Part shown: one piece after another, positions 50,948 through 61,527 of the stretch | Position numbering within the stretch: the first letter of the stretch is position 1 | Layout of the letters: each line of letters begins with the position of its first letter | DNA from: Aquimarina atlantica | GTDB taxonomy: Bacteria > Bacteroidota > Bacteroidia > Flavobacteriales > Flavobacteriaceae | NCBI RefSeq assembly: GCF_000626715.1 | Contig: NZ_AQRA01000007.1 | Coordinates: 62,001 to 126,000 of the forward strand | Reading direction: 5' to 3' | Length of the DNA stretch: 64,000 bases | The notes under the pieces: model-generated | Told to the model about the DNA's origin: nothing | The model's input: only the letters and a program-made list of their open reading frames with translations | Databases searched by the model: none | Made by a program: the position numbers and the translations under genes

Positions 50948-52333
50948 TTAGTTTTTAAAAGCCCAAATATCAACATCCATTAGATGACCTCCTTGTGCAG
51001 AAATAGCAGCTTGAAAGGAATCTGGATTAGAAACTCTTTCAGAAATAGGGTATAACCAACGTCTTGGAACTACACCAGAAGGATTAAGACCATTAGCTCC
51101 ATTCGCGTTAGGAGTTAAAGTAGGGTATCCAGTTCTTCTATAATCATTCCATACTTCAATAGGAGTGTTACCATAAAGAGCTTTATATTTTTCAACAATA
51201 ATAGTCTCGATATCTGCATCAAGAGTACCTCCTAATGCTAATGCACCAGTATATGTTGCAATATCAGCTGCAGGTACACCTATAAACTCCATGTTTGCAG
51301 TTACAGCAGCTACTAATGCAGCTGTACCATCTCCACCTGTACGCTCAAGAGCTTCAGCTTCAATAAACTTTTGCTCTGCATAAGTAATTAGTAAACCAGG
51401 AGAGCTATATTGAGCCCAAAAAAGATCTTCATTTCCGTCAAACAAAGGAACCGCCCCAGAAGAGTTTATATATAAATTATATCTAGGATCTCCAGTCATT
51501 AAAGTATCAAAATGAGGGTCAATCCCCATAGTCTTTGGTCTTAGGATACCAAACGACGCTAATGGGTTTCCTTCATTTTGAGTAGTTCCAAATGGGAATT
51601 GAGCTTGCTCTCCATTGCTGCTCATAGCACTTGTTATGGCAGCTAATGCTTTGGTAGAAGCTTGCGGATCTCTTTTTGTAAGCTGAATCAAATAACGTGC
51701 TTTTAGGGCATTGGCTACTTTAATCCATCCATCATTATCAAGTGCTACCAAGCTTCCTTGGATACTTAATTCATCAGTAGCGGTTAAATCAACTATGGCT
51801 TCATCTAATATTCTTATGATATCAGCATATATTGATTCTTGGGAATCATACTTAGGAAACAAATTTTCTTCTCCTTGAAATGCTTCAGAAAAAGGAGCAT
51901 CACCCCAACAATTCGTAACCATTCCTATATTTGCAGCTAAATATATTTTTGCAACACCTCTACTGTTAACACCTTTTGTGTCAGTAGTTTTTTCTATAAT
52001 TGTTGCACAGTCTCTCATTGAACCTGTATAAATACCTCCATCCCAAAAATTACTTATATCATTTTCATCAATTACATAGCGAGTGTATCCTTCTTGTTGA
52101 GCATCAATACCATTCCATTGCTGGGTAACAATACCTGCCAAACGACCTAAACCAGCTGTAATATTTCTATGTGACTGAGCTTGCATAACTGGCATAATTG
52201 CTTTGATGGGCACAATTTCTTCAACTGGTCTAGTCGGATCTTCATCAGTAGTGCCATATTCACATGATAGCAACATCGTAACCGATGCTATCAAGAGAAT
52301 AAAAGTCTTATTTATTTTATATATTCTTTTCAT
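50948..52333 (-). CDS. SusD/RagB family outer-membrane lipoprotein
   Basis: A 461-residue surface lipoprotein (cysteine 24) of the SusD/RagB family. The helical TPR-like core is visible (IIRILDEAIVDLTATDEL, WIKVANALKARYLIQLTKR, LLITYAEQKFIEAEALERTGG). It would cap the TonB-dependent transporter encoded directly upstream (11 nt away) and help capture a nutrient. The substrate is unclear, and no sugar-degrading enzyme is encoded nearby, so a peptide or other ligand is possible. Confidence 0.94.
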   Translation of the reverse strand: MKRIYKINKTFILLIASVTMLLSCEYGTTDEDPTRPVEEIVPIKAIMPVMQAQSHRNITAGLGRLAGIVTQQWNGIDAQQEGYTRYVIDENDISNFWDGGIYTGSMRDCATIIEKTTDTKGVNSRGVAKIYLAANIGMVTNCWGDAPFSEAFQGEENLFPKYDSQESIYADIIRILDEAIVDLTATDELSIQGSLVALDNDGWIKVANALKARYLIQLTKRDPQASTKALAAITSAMSSNGEQAQFPFGTTQNEGNPLASFGILRPKTMGIDPHFDTLMTGDPRYNLYINSSGAVPLFDGNEDLFWAQYSSPGLLITYAEQKFIEAEALERTGGDGTAALVAAVTANMEFIGVPAADIATYTGALALGGTLDADIETIIVEKYKALYGNTPIEVWNDYRRTGYPTLTPNANGANGLNPSGVVPRRWLYPISERVSNPDSFQAAISAQGGHLMDVDIWAFKN

Positions 52334-52344
52334 TTTTGCTTTTT

Positions 52345-55300
52345 TTAGAAATTAAGTTTAAGTGAAACAGCATAACTTCTAGTATTAGGCTGATTAAAAT
52401 AATCTAAACCAATACCATTAGAATCTCCTGTAAGGTTAGTTTCAGGGTCAACTCCTGGGTAATCCGTGTTTAACCATAAGTTTCTTCCTGATATAGTAAT
52501 AGAACCAGAAGAAAGAGGAGTACTGTTTAATAGTTTTTCACCAAAAGTATAAGTTAAAGAAGCTTCTCTTAAACGAACCCATGATGTATCAAAAACGCTA
52601 TCTTCACCTATACCTCCGAAGCCATTTCTAGTCCATACATTGACACCTGTAGAGTTATCTGCTAAAGCAACTTGTTGCGTGTTTCGTTGTCCTGTAGATT
52701 GTACCACTCCATCATATACGAAGTTAGTAATCTCCCTTTGATCACCAGTTTTTTGAGAAACTCCAAAGAAATCTAAAATACCACAGGTACCACACCACAT
52801 ATCTCCTCCTTCTTTAATGTCAAATAAGAAACCTAAAGAAAGATTTTTGTAGGAAACAGTATTTCTAATACCCATTTGCCAATCAGGAATTGGATCTCCG
52901 ATAATCCCAGATTCTGCATCTACAATTGGGAAACCGTTATCATCAATTAAAATATTATTATTATTATCTCTAGAATATCTTCCGCCATATATTGCTCCAT
53001 AAGATTCTCCAGGAAGTACTCTGGAAGAGACTGAGGTAAATCCAGCTAAAGTAAATGACTCAACTCCAGGGGCAAGTTCAACAACTTTTGACTCATAAGT
53101 AGTCCAGTTTACATCAATATTCCAAGAGAAATCATCAGTACGAACAGGTACAAAGTTTGCACCGATTTCAATACCATTATTTTCTATTTTACCAGCATTA
53201 GTATTACGACCATTAAAACCTGAAGATGGAGCTGCGTCAACTGGGAATACTTGACCAGTTGTTTCTTTGTCGTAGTAAGTAATATCTAATCCTATTCTTG
53301 AGTTGAAGAATTTTATTTCTCCACCAAATTCCAATTCTGTAGTTTCTTCTGGTCGAATCTGATTACTTCCAGAACTATTATCTCGTTCTAATGCAACTAC
53401 TCCAAATGCAGGGAAGTTATTGTTTCCCCCAAATATAAAACCATCACCTCCAGCTATTCCAGGTTCAAAGAAAGTTTTAGTAGCATAAATCGGTGCATCA
53501 TTACCAGTTTTACCATAGGATGCTCTTAATTTTCCATAGTTTACTAGTTCACTTTCAAAAAGCTCACTAAAAACAAAACTTAGACCTGTACTATAAGATA
53601 GGAAATCATTGTCATTGGTTGGAAGGGTAGAAGACCAGTCATTTCTAACCGAACCATTGATGAAAAGCATTTCATTAATTCCAAATTTAACATCTGCAAA
53701 AACAGCATCTAGTTTTTTTCTGAATACAGCATTGGTATTAATTTGACTTGATGTGTTTGATATATCAAAAAAGCCAGGAATAGTAAGTCCATCTCCTTGT
53801 GTAGTTCTTCTTAAGTAATCACTGCTATAGTTTTCATACCCAATTAAACCATTAAATGTGATAGATTCTGATATATCTTTATTAAATAATGCCATAAAGT
53901 TAGTTGTAATATCTTCATTAAAGATATTATCATCAATCACTCTACCTGCACGAGTGCCTGCAGAAAATATATCTCGAGAATTTTTTCTCACATCACTATA
54001 TCTGTCATAAGCATATCTACCTTGTAGAGTTAACCAATCCATTGGGCGATATTCAAAGGATAGCCTACCGGTAAACCTATTAACATCATCAAATGACGGA
54101 TTTTTTGCAACGGTCCAATATGGATTATCGTATACGCCTGCTCTATAACTTCTTTGAGTTCCGTCAGGTAATTCGTAAACTGTACGTTCATCCACACCTT
54201 CTCTACCTTTTAAGCCATTACCATTATCAAAAGTAGGAGTAGTTCTTAATAAACCAAGCATAATACCTGAAATATTTGAACCTCTTTGTACTCTTCGTCC
54301 ACCAGAGTTTACAAAAGCACCACTTGCAGAGATTTCAAACTTATCAGAAAGATCTGCTGTTATATCTGCTCTAAAAGATTTTTTTGCAAATTGTTCAGTT
54401 GGAGCAACTCCTGTTTGATCTAGTTTACCCGCAGATAAGTAATATCTTACAGTTTCGGTACCACCACGTACAGATGCATTTAAATCTGTTAATAAACCTT
54501 TAACGAAAAAATCATAATGGTCATATGTCTCTGCAGCACGTCCATTTCCTGTCCCTGCAGGTACTAATCTACCAAATCTATGGTATGGATAAGTTGAATC
54601 TCCATCATATTCAAGGGTAGAAACTCTTGGTCCCCAACTTGACCCTGCTTGGGTTTCTGGTCCAAAATAGTTTCCGTTAACACCTTGAGCAAATTCTCGT
54701 TGTAAATCTGGAACTTGAGTAATTTCACTTACCTGTACGGATGAATTAATAGATACCGTTGGAGCACCACTTTTACCTTTTTTGGTGGTAATGATAACAA
54801 CACCATTTGCAGCTCTTAAACCATATAAGGTTTGCGCAGCAATACCTTTAAGGATAGAAATGCTTTCGATATCATTTTGGTTGATATCAATTGCTCTGTT
54901 AGAGTTATCAGCACCTCCAGTATTATTTCCAATACTCGAGTTGTCAATAGGTACCCCATCAACAATAAAAAGAGGTGAATTACTTCTTAATATAGAAGTG
55001 TTACCCCGAATTCTTATGTTCGCAGATGCACCAACAGAACCAGAAGATGAAACAACTGAAACCCCAGGAGCTTTCGCTGTTAAGGAACTTACTAAGTTAA
55101 CCTCTCCAGTGTTTTCAATTTCATCATCTGCTACTGTAGCAATGGCATAACTTAAAGACCTTGGTTTAGCCTTAATACCTCTTGCAGTTACAATAACTTC
55201 TTCTAGCTCTGAAGCAGAAGCAGATAATTGAACATTAATTGAGTTACCGTCCCCAATTACTACTTCTTTCGTGTCGAATCCGACATAACTGAAAGAAAGC

Positions 55301-55509
55301 ACTCCTCCCCGATTCGCCTGAAGGGAATAGTTCCCATCAAAATCGGTTTGAGTACCACTTGCTGTATTTTTTACAACAACATTAACCCCAGGAAGAGGTA
55401 ACCCTTTATCATCGGTCACAGTTCCTGAAATTGTTTTTTCCTGTGCAAAAGTGAATTGCACAACAAACGCTAGTAATAGCGTTAGAATTCCACTAAACTT
55501 TGTTCTCAT
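52345..55509 (-). CDS. SusC/RagA family TonB-linked outer-membrane transporter
   Basis: A 1054-residue transporter. Order: signal peptide (to FTFAQEK), a carboxypeptidase-regulatory-like beta domain (about 26-105, ISGTVTDDKGLPLPGVNV), a TonB plug (about 110-235, with NIRIRGNTSI and SPLFIVDGVPI), and a beta-barrel ending in a terminal phenylalanine (SLKLNF). The pair with SusD moves a nutrient across the outer membrane using TonB energy. It is read from a long upstream region of about 950 nt that holds repeated AGGTGTT motifs. Confidence 0.96.
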   Translation of the reverse strand: MRTKFSGILTLLLAFVVQFTFAQEKTISGTVTDDKGLPLPGVNVVVKNTASGTQTDFDGNYSLQANRGGVLSFSYVGFDTKEVVIGDGNSINVQLSASASELEEVIVTARGIKAKPRSLSYAIATVADDEIENTGEVNLVSSLTAKAPGVSVVSSSGSVGASANIRIRGNTSILRSNSPLFIVDGVPIDNSSIGNNTGGADNSNRAIDINQNDIESISILKGIAAQTLYGLRAANGVVIITTKKGKSGAPTVSINSSVQVSEITQVPDLQREFAQGVNGNYFGPETQAGSSWGPRVSTLEYDGDSTYPYHRFGRLVPAGTGNGRAAETYDHYDFFVKGLLTDLNASVRGGTETVRYYLSAGKLDQTGVAPTEQFAKKSFRADITADLSDKFEISASGAFVNSGGRRVQRGSNISGIMLGLLRTTPTFDNGNGLKGREGVDERTVYELPDGTQRSYRAGVYDNPYWTVAKNPSFDDVNRFTGRLSFEYRPMDWLTLQGRYAYDRYSDVRKNSRDIFSAGTRAGRVIDDNIFNEDITTNFMALFNKDISESITFNGLIGYENYSSDYLRRTTQGDGLTIPGFFDISNTSSQINTNAVFRKKLDAVFADVKFGINEMLFINGSVRNDWSSTLPTNDNDFLSYSTGLSFVFSELFESELVNYGKLRASYGKTGNDAPIYATKTFFEPGIAGGDGFIFGGNNNFPAFGVVALERDNSSGSNQIRPEETTELEFGGEIKFFNSRIGLDITYYDKETTGQVFPVDAAPSSGFNGRNTNAGKIENNGIEIGANFVPVRTDDFSWNIDVNWTTYESKVVELAPGVESFTLAGFTSVSSRVLPGESYGAIYGGRYSRDNNNNILIDDNGFPIVDAESGIIGDPIPDWQMGIRNTVSYKNLSLGFLFDIKEGGDMWCGTCGILDFFGVSQKTGDQREITNFVYDGVVQSTGQRNTQQVALADNSTGVNVWTRNGFGGIGEDSVFDTSWVRLREASLTYTFGEKLLNSTPLSSGSITISGRNLWLNTDYPGVDPETNLTGDSNGIGLDYFNQPNTRSYAVSLKLNF

Positions 55510-55621
55510 TTTACAATTTATTTGAATTAGCCAGTTCCAAAAATCATAATAATATCTTTATAAAACAACTTTTTGTTATTAAAATTTAAATTGTAGCTAT
55601 TATGATGAGTCCGAAATCGTA

Positions 55622-56242
55622 AGGTGTTGTTGTAGGAGGGATGTAAGGTGTTTGTAAGATTTTTTATGCCTTTATTATTATTAAGTATCACATAATGAAC
55701 AACTTCTTTGATTGTTTGTGGCAAAGTGTTGATGTGGACTTCTCTAGATTTATGGCTTGTTTAAATAATGATATAAAAATATAAGAGCTTTCTGACAGTA
55801 GTTCTTACTTTATGTAAAAAAGCTTTCCTAGTCTTTATTTTATGATGATGGATGTGTTGAAATAAATAGATATTAGGTTTGTGTGATCCTGAAAAGATGA
55901 ATGTTCTTGTTTTGAATATTTGAAAAATCATCAGATTCTTAGTAGATGAAATTCTTGATGTTATAATATCATAGGTGCTTTGGTAGAAGGTGTTCTTTTG
56001 ATTAAGAAGTTTTGAGAACATGATAACATATAATAATAGGTGTTATTTTGTTTGTATATACTGTTAAGTTTTTAGATTTGATTATTTGTGATACATATAT
56101 AAAGGATATAATATGATGTACAAGAGGGTATGTTGCTGTTCGCAAGTTTTTTTGATAGGGGATGGTATTGTGATTAAAGGTGTTAGTGGTTTAAAATGTA
56201 ATTGTTTTAAAATTATATAAGATGTGTATATATTAAGGTGTT
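55622..56242. repeat. Six AGGTGTT motifs in the susC-rpsL gap
   Basis: Same-strand copies at 55622-55628, 55646-55652, 55988-55994, 56038-56044, 56178-56184 and 56236-56242, plus AGGTGCT at 55973. The gap itself (55510-56463) has no gene I can support. Such clustering is far more than expected by chance for this base composition, which suggests binding sites or a decayed repeat. Confidence 0.5.
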
Positions 56243-56380
56243 ATAATTACAGTATTATCTTTGTCTCGTATTTAAGTTAAGATGAAAGTTTTTGTTGCAG
56301 TTTATTTTGGAAACATTACTGTTATGCCTTGTTTATTTCGGGTGATATATATAAAGGAATAAAAATTAATCTCTTAGGAT

Positions 56381-56410
56381 TTGATTTGCTCGAAAATATT
56401 TCTACCTTTG
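56381..56410 (+). promoter_or_regulatory. Predicted promoter of the str/S10 ribosomal operon
   Basis: TTG, 19 nt, TACCTTTG, 53 nt before the rpsL ATG; exact match to the Bacteroidota consensus, with the same elements and spacing as the orphan promoter at 20703. Confidence 0.75.
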
Positions 56411-56463
56411 CAGCCCTTTAAAAGGGATATTTTTTAAATTTTAATAATAGTGTAAAGCAAATT

Positions 56464-56838
56464 ATGCCAACAATTTCACAATTAGTAAGAAAAGGTAGAG
56501 CCAAAATAACTAAGAAGAGTAAATCGGCTGCTTTGGATTCGTGCCCGCAACGCCGCGGTGTTTGTACACGTGTTTATACTACTACACCAAAAAAACCAAA
56601 TTCAGCTATGCGTAAAGTAGCTCGTGTTAGGTTAACGAATGGTAAAGAAGTAAATGCGTACATCGGTGGTGAAGGTCATAACCTCCAGGAGCACTCGATA
56701 GTATTAGTTAGAGGTGGAAGGGTAAAAGATTTACCAGGAGTTAGATATCACATTGTTCGTGGAGCTTTAGACACCGCAGGTGTAGAAGGAAGAACACAAC
56801 GTAGATCTAAGTATGGTGCTAAACGCCCTAAGAAGTAA
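56464..56838 (+). CDS. rpsL: 30S ribosomal protein S12
   Basis: A 124-residue S12, first gene of the operon, at the decoding centre of the small subunit. The conserved [18 protein letters not shown] and [13 protein letters not shown] are intact, with lysines 43 and 88 present, the positions where streptomycin-resistance changes usually fall. The gene follows a strong promoter and is 24 nt from rpsG. Confidence 0.98.
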   Translation: MPTISQLVRKGRAKITKKSKSAALDSCPQRRGVCTRVYTTTPKKPNSAMRKVARVRLTNGKEVNAYIGGEGHNLQEHSIVLVRGGRVKDLPGVRYHIVRGALDTAGVEGRTQRRSKYGAKRPKK

Positions 56839-56862
56839 TCAAAAAAACTTTAAGAAGAAGAC

Positions 56863-57339
56863 ATGAGAAAAAGAAAGGCTAAAAAAAGACCGATTTTGCC
56901 GGATCCACGTTTTAACGATCAATTAGTTACACGTTTTGTGAACATGATGATGTGGGATGGAAAGAAATCGACAGCTTTCAAAATATTCTATGATGCAATT
57001 GATATCGTAGAAGAGAAAAAACAAAATGACGAAAAAACGTCTTTAGAAATTTGGAAAGATGCTTTATCTAATGTAATGCCACACGTAGAGGTGCGAAGCC
57101 GTCGTGTAGGAGGAGCTACTTTTCAGATTCCTAATCCAATCAGACCAGATCGTAAAATATCTACCGCTATGAAGTGGTTGATTCAATTTTCACGTAAAAG
57201 AAATGAGAAATCTATGGCTCAGAAACTTGCTGCAGAAATTATAGCTGCAGAAAAAGAAGAAGGAGCTGCTGTTAAGAAAAGAGTAGATACTCATAAAATG
57301 GCTGAAGCAAATAAAGCATTCTCTCACTTTAGATTTTAA
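56863..57339 (+). CDS. rpsG: 30S ribosomal protein S7
   Basis: A 158-residue S7, which starts assembly of the 30S head and touches the E-site t[31 protein letters not shown] matches S7 in its central part, and the C terminus [14 protein letters not shown] is typical. It lies between rpsL and fusA, as in the classic str operon, with a 10-nt gap to fusA. Confidence 0.98.
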   Translation: MRKRKAKKRPILPDPRFNDQLVTRFVNMMMWDGKKSTAFKIFYDAIDIVEEKKQNDEKTSLEIWKDALSNVMPHVEVRSRRVGGATFQIPNPIRPDRKISTAMKWLIQFSRKRNEKSMAQKLAAEIIAAEKEEGAAVKKRVDTHKMAEANKAFSHFRF

Positions 57340-57349
57340 TCGTTAAGAA

Positions 57350-59476
57350 ATGGCTAGAGATTTAAAATATACTAGAAATATAGGAATTGCTGCGCATATT
57401 GACGCAGGGAAAACTACAACCACCGAACGTATTCTTTATTATACTGGGGTGAGTCATAAAATTGGTGAGGTGCATGATGGTGCAGCTACTATGGATTGGA
57501 TGGAGCAAGAGCAAGAGCGTGGTATCACGATTACTTCTGCTGCTACAACATGTGAGTGGAATTTTCCAACAGAAAATGGTAAACCAGTAGCTGATACTAA
57601 AGGATATCATTTTAATATAATTGATACTCCAGGTCACGTTGATTTTACTGTAGAGGTAAACCGTTCTTTAAGAGTATTAGATGGGTTGGTATTCTTATTT
57701 AGTGCTGTTGATGGTGTAGAGCCTCAATCAGAAACAAACTGGAGACTTGCTGATAATTATAAAGTACCAAGAATTGGTTTTGTAAATAAAATGGATCGTC
57801 AGGGGTCTAACTTTATGGCAGTTTGTCAGCAAGTTAAGGATATGTTAGGGTCTAATGCTGTGCCAATTGTAATGAATATTGGTGATGAAGCAGATTTTAA
57901 AGGTATTGTAGACTTAGTGAAAAACCGTGCAATTGTATGGCATGATGAAACACAAGGTTCTACATTTGATGTTATTGATATTCCAGAAGAATTAAAGGCT
58001 GAAGCTGCAGAATTAAGAGGTAAACTTATTGAAGAGGTTGCTGCTTATGATGAAAATCTTTTAGAGAAATTTATGGAAGATGAAGATTCAATTACAGAAG
58101 AAGAAGTGCACGCTGCACTTAGAGCTGCTGTAATGGATATGTCTATTATTCCTATGATTTGTGGATCTGCATTTAAAAATAAAGGAGTGCAGTTTCTTTT
58201 AGATGCTGTATGTCGTTATTTGCCTTCTCCAACAGATAAAGAAGGTATTGTGGGTATAAACCCTAATACTGATAAGGAAGAATTACGTAAGCCAGATGTG
58301 AAAGAACCATTTTCTGCTTTAGCGTTTAAGATTGCTACAGATCCTTTTGTAGGACGTTTAGCATTCTTTAGAGCATACTCTGGTCGTTTAGATGCTGGAT
58401 CATATATTTTGAATAACCGTTCAGGTAAAAAAGAACGTATTTCTCGTATTTATCAAATGCACTCTAATAAGCAAAATGCAATTGAGTATATCGAAGCAGG
58501 AGATATAGGAGCGGCAGTAGGATTTAAGGATATCAAGACTGGTGATACTATGTCTGATGAAAAGAACCCTATTGTTTTAGAATCTATGGATTTTCCTGAT
58601 CCGGTAATTGGTATTGCAGTTGAGCCTAAGACTAAAGCAGATGTTGATAAATTAGGTTTGGCTTTGGCTAAACTGGCAGAAGAAGATCCAACATTTACAG
58701 TTAGAACAGATGAAGCTTCAGGACAGACAATTATTTCTGGAATGGGTGAGCTTCACTTAGATATTATTGTTGACCGTTTAAGACGTGAATTCAAGGTTGA
58801 AGTAAATCAAGGTCAGCCACAAGTAGAGTATAAAGAAGCAATTACACAAAGAGCAGAACACAGAGAGGTGTACAAAAAGCAATCTGGTGGTCGTGGTAAA
58901 TTTGCAGATATTGTATTTACACTTGAACCTGCAGAAGAAGGAAAAGTTGGACTTGAATTTGAGTCTACAATCAAAGGAGGTAATGTTCCTAAAGAATTTA
59001 TTCCTTCTATTGAAAAAGGATTTAAGATGGCTATGACTAACGGGCCATTAGCTGGATATGAAGTTGATGCTATGAAAGTAACACTTAGTGATGGTTCTTA
59101 TCATGATGTGGATTCTGATCAACTATCTTTCGAATTGGCTGCTAAATTAGGTTTTAAAAATGCTGCTAAAGCTGCTAAAGCTGTAATTATGGAGCCGATC
59201 ATGAAGCTAGAAGTTATTACTCCAGAAGAAAATATGGGTGATATCGTTGGTGATCTTAATCGTCGTAGAGGGCAAGTAAGTGATATGGGTGATCGTGCAG
59301 GAGCAAAAACTGTAAAAGCAACCGTTCCACTTTCTGAAATGTTTGGATATGTAACAACATTAAGAACATTGTCATCTGGTAGAGCAACATCAACAATGGA
59401 ATTTTCTCACTATGCTGAAACCCCTTCTAATATCTCTGAAGAAGTAATTGCAGCTGCAAAAGGAGTTAACGCTTAA
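57350..59476 (+). CDS. fusA: Elongation factor G
   Basis: A 708-residue EF-G, the GTPase that drives translocation on the ribosome. Motifs: G1 AHIDAGKTT at 15-23, switch-[11 protein letters not shown] and [10 protein letters not shown] (G4). Domains II-V follow; the domain IV tip VNRSL region is preceded by a typical sequence. The gene order rpsL-rpsG-fusA continues directly into rpsJ, without tuf, as in other Flavobacteriia. Confidence 0.98.
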   Translation: MARDLKYTRNIGIAAHIDAGKTTTTERILYYTGVSHKIGEVHDGAATMDWMEQEQERGITITSAATTCEWNFPTENGKPVADTKGYHFNIIDTPGHVDFTVEVNRSLRVLDGLVFLFSAVDGVEPQSETNWRLADNYKVPRIGFVNKMDRQGSNFMAVCQQVKDMLGSNAVPIVMNIGDEADFKGIVDLVKNRAIVWHDETQGSTFDVIDIPEELKAEAAELRGKLIEEVAAYDENLLEKFMEDEDSITEEEVHAALRAAVMDMSIIPMICGSAFKNKGVQFLLDAVCRYLPSPTDKEGIVGINPNTDKEELRKPDVKEPFSALAFKIATDPFVGRLAFFRAYSGRLDAGSYILNNRSGKKERISRIYQMHSNKQNAIEYIEAGDIGAAVGFKDIKTGDTMSDEKNPIVLESMDFPDPVIGIAVEPKTKADVDKLGLALAKLAEEDPTFTVRTDEASGQTIISGMGELHLDIIVDRLRREFKVEVNQGQPQVEYKEAITQRAEHREVYKKQSGGRGKFADIVFTLEPAEEGKVGLEFESTIKGGNVPKEFIPSIEKGFKMAMTNGPLAGYEVDAMKVTLSDGSYHDVDSDQLSFELAAKLGFKNAAKAAKAVIMEPIMKLEVITPEENMGDIVGDLNRRRGQVSDMGDRAGAKTVKATVPLSEMFGYVTTLRTLSSGRATSTMEFSHYAETPSNISEEVIAAAKGVNA

Positions 59477-59487
59477 TTATTACAGAA

Positions 59488-59793
59488 ATGAGTCAAAAAA
59501 TCAGAATAAAACTAAAATCTTACGATCATAACTTGGTAGATAAGTCTGCAGAGAAAATCGTAAAGACGGTAAAGAGTACAGGAGCTGTAGTAACTGGGCC
59601 AATTCCTTTGCCAACACATAAGAAAATTTTTACGGTGCTTCGTTCTCCACACGTAAACAAAAAATCCAGAGAGCAATTTCAATTAAGTTCTTATAAAAGA
59701 CTTTTGGATATTTATAGCTCTTCTTCAAAAACGATTGATGCGTTAATGAAGTTGGAATTACCAAGTGGAGTAGAGGTTGAAATCAAAGTGTGA
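59488..59793 (+). CDS. rpsJ: 30S ribosomal protein S10
   Basis: A 101-residue S10 of the 30S head, also known as NusE in antitermination. The conserved [21 protein letters not shown] start and the [21 protein letters not shown] loop are intact. It follows fusA by 11 nt, yet a leader with a terminator-like hairpin separates it from rplC. Confidence 0.98.
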   Translation: MSQKIRIKLKSYDHNLVDKSAEKIVKTVKSTGAVVTGPIPLPTHKKIFTVLRSPHVNKKSREQFQLSSYKRLLDIYSSSSKTIDALMKLELPSGVEVEIKV

Positions 59794-59807
59794 TAGAACT
59801 TTGGTTT

Positions 59808-59824
59808 CGTAAGTGCACCTTACG
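59808..59824 (+). promoter_or_regulatory. First hairpin of the rpsJ-rplC leader
   Basis: CGTAAG-TGCAC-CTTACG perfect stem, 15 nt past rpsJ. With the terminator at 59876 it forms a leader of 182 nt that may control rplC and the genes after it. Confidence 0.45.
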
Positions 59825-59875
59825 ATAAAATGTCCCAAGCTGTATGCGAGGGAAAAACGGCAAAAAAAATACATT

Positions 59876-59907
59876 CAGGGTTGAACGTGTTTTGACCCTG
59901 TTTTTTT
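59876..59907 (+). terminator. Intrinsic terminator or attenuator inside the ribosomal operon
   Basis: CAGGGT pairs with ACCCTG across a 13-nt loop and is followed by seven T. It lies 69 nt before the rplC ATG, with no clear new promoter after it, so part of the transcripts probably ends here unless read-through is regulated. Confidence 0.65.
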
Positions 59908-59975
59908 GCAAAGGAGTAAAAGAATTGAAAGTAATTTCAATATAGAATAAGTAAATCATTAATAAATAATTAAAT

Positions 59976-60593
59976 ATGTCTGGGTTAATAGGAAAAAAGA
60001 TCGGCATGACCAGCATCTTCGATGAAAATGGAAAGAATATTCCATGTACAGTAATCGAAGCTGGACCATGTGTGGTTACCCAAGTCAGAACTGAAGAAGT
60101 TGACGGTTATGAAGCTGTTCAGCTAGGTTTCGATGACAAAGCGGACAAAAATGCTACTAAAGCGGCACTAGGTCACTTTAAGAAAGCAGGAACTGTTGCT
60201 AAGCGTAAAGTTGTCGAATTCAAAGGTTTTGATGAGGAGTACAAATTAGGAGATACAGTAACTGTTGAACACTTTGCCGAAGGAGAATTTGTTGATGTGT
60301 CAGCAACCTCAAAAGGAAAAGGTTTTCAAGGGGTGGTAAAGAGACACAATTTTGGTGGTGTTGGTCAAGCAACTCATGGTCAGCATAACCGTTTAAGAGC
60401 TCCTGGTTCTATTGGTGCTGCATCATATCCTGCAAGAGTTTTCAAAGGAATGAAAATGGCAGGTAGAATGGGTGGAGAAAAAGTAAAAGTTCAAAACTTA
60501 AGAGTGTTAAAAGTAGTTCCTGAAAAGAATATACTTGTTGTTAAAGGATGTGTTCCTGGACATAAAAACGCTTATGTAACTATTCAGAAGTAA
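59976..60593 (+). CDS. rplC: 50S ribosomal protein L3
   Basis: A 205-residue L3, an early assembly protein near the peptidyl-transferase centre. [18 protein letters not shown] at the N terminus and the [23 protein letters not shown] extension segment are diagnostic. The stop TAA shares its last A with the ATG of rplD. A leader with an attenuator-like hairpin precedes it. Confidence 0.98.
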   Translation: MSGLIGKKIGMTSIFDENGKNIPCTVIEAGPCVVTQVRTEEVDGYEAVQLGFDDKADKNATKAALGHFKKAGTVAKRKVVEFKGFDEEYKLGDTVTVEHFAEGEFVDVSATSKGKGFQGVVKRHNFGGVGQATHGQHNRLRAPGSIGAASYPARVFKGMKMAGRMGGEKVKVQNLRVLKVVPEKNILVVKGCVPGHKNAYVTIQK

Positions 60594-61222
60594 TGAAAGT
60601 AGCGGTAATTGATATAAACGGAAAAGAAACAGGAAGAAAGGCAGACCTTTCTGATGCTGTTTTTGGTATAGAGCCAAATGATCATGCTGTATACTTAGAT
60701 GTGAAGCAATACTTGGCTAATCAACGTCAAGGTACTCATAAGGCTAAGGAACGTGCAGAGATTGCAGGTAGTACTAGAAAGATAAAAAAGCAAAAAGGGA
60801 CAGGTACCGCGAGAGCTGGTAGTATAAAATCTCCTATATTTAAAGGTGGAGGTAGAATTTTTGGCCCTAGACCACGTAGCTACTCTTTTAAATTAAATAA
60901 AAACTTAAAGAGATTAGCACGTAGATCTGCGTTAAGTATTAAGGCAAATGACAAAGCAATAACAGTGATTGAAGACTTTACTTTTGATACTGTAAAAACT
61001 AAGAATTTTACTGCGGTTTTAAAGTCTTTAGGACTTGAAAACAAAAAATCTTTGTTTGTGTTGGCTGAGTCGAATAAAAATGTATATTTGTCGTCACGCA
61101 ATTTGAAAAGTTCAGAAGTTATAACTTCCTCAGAATTAAGTACTTATAAAATACTTAATGCAAATAATGTTGTGCTTTTGGAAAGTTCTTTGAAAGGAAT
61201 TGAAACGAATTTAAGTAAATAG
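60593..61222 (+). CDS. rplD: 50S ribosomal protein L4
   Basis: A 209-residue L4 that lines the exit tunnel with its loop. [22 protein letters not shown], the conserved tunnel loop, is intact. It overlaps rplC by one base and is followed by rplW 5 nt later. Confidence 0.97.
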   Translation: MKVAVIDINGKETGRKADLSDAVFGIEPNDHAVYLDVKQYLANQRQGTHKAKERAEIAGSTRKIKKQKGTGTARAGSIKSPIFKGGGRIFGPRPRSYSFKLNKNLKRLARRSALSIKANDKAITVIEDFTFDTVKTKNFTAVLKSLGLENKKSLFVLAESNKNVYLSSRNLKSSEVITSSELSTYKILNANNVVLLESSLKGIETNLSK

Positions 61223-61227
61223 AAGCC

Positions 61228-61518
61228 ATGAGTATCTTAATAAAACCTATTATTACAGAAAAGGCTACTACAGATAGTGAAGTGTTTAACCGCTATGGTT
61301 TTGTAGTAGATAAGAAAGCGAATAAGGTAGAGATCAAAAAAGCAGTTGAAGCTGCTTATGGTGTATCTGTTACTAAAGTTCGAACAATAAATGTCCGTCC
61401 AGATCGTAATACCCGTTATACAAAAACAGGTATGGTCACTGGTAAAACAAGTGCTTATAAAAAAGCAATTGTACAGGTGGCGGAAGGTGAAGTAATTGAT
61501 TTATATAGTAATCTTTAA
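61228..61518 (+). CDS. rplW: 50S ribosomal protein L23
   Basis: A 96-residue L23 at the exit of the tunnel, the docking site for trigger factor and SRP. The start SILIKPIITEKAT and the KVEIKKAVEAAYGVSVTKVRTINV core are typical. It is between rplD and rplB with short gaps (5 and 9 nt). Confidence 0.97.
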   Translation: MSILIKPIITEKATTDSEVFNRYGFVVDKKANKVEIKKAVEAAYGVSVTKVRTINVRPDRNTRYTKTGMVTGKTSAYKKAIVQVAEGEVIDLYSNL

Positions 61519-61527
61519 GACTAGAAA

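Noticed and set aside
55527..56021. Two ORFs of 65 and 86 codons in the susC upstream gap
   Set aside because: Low-complexity, Asn- and Phe-rich products without family features, in a region better explained as regulatory.
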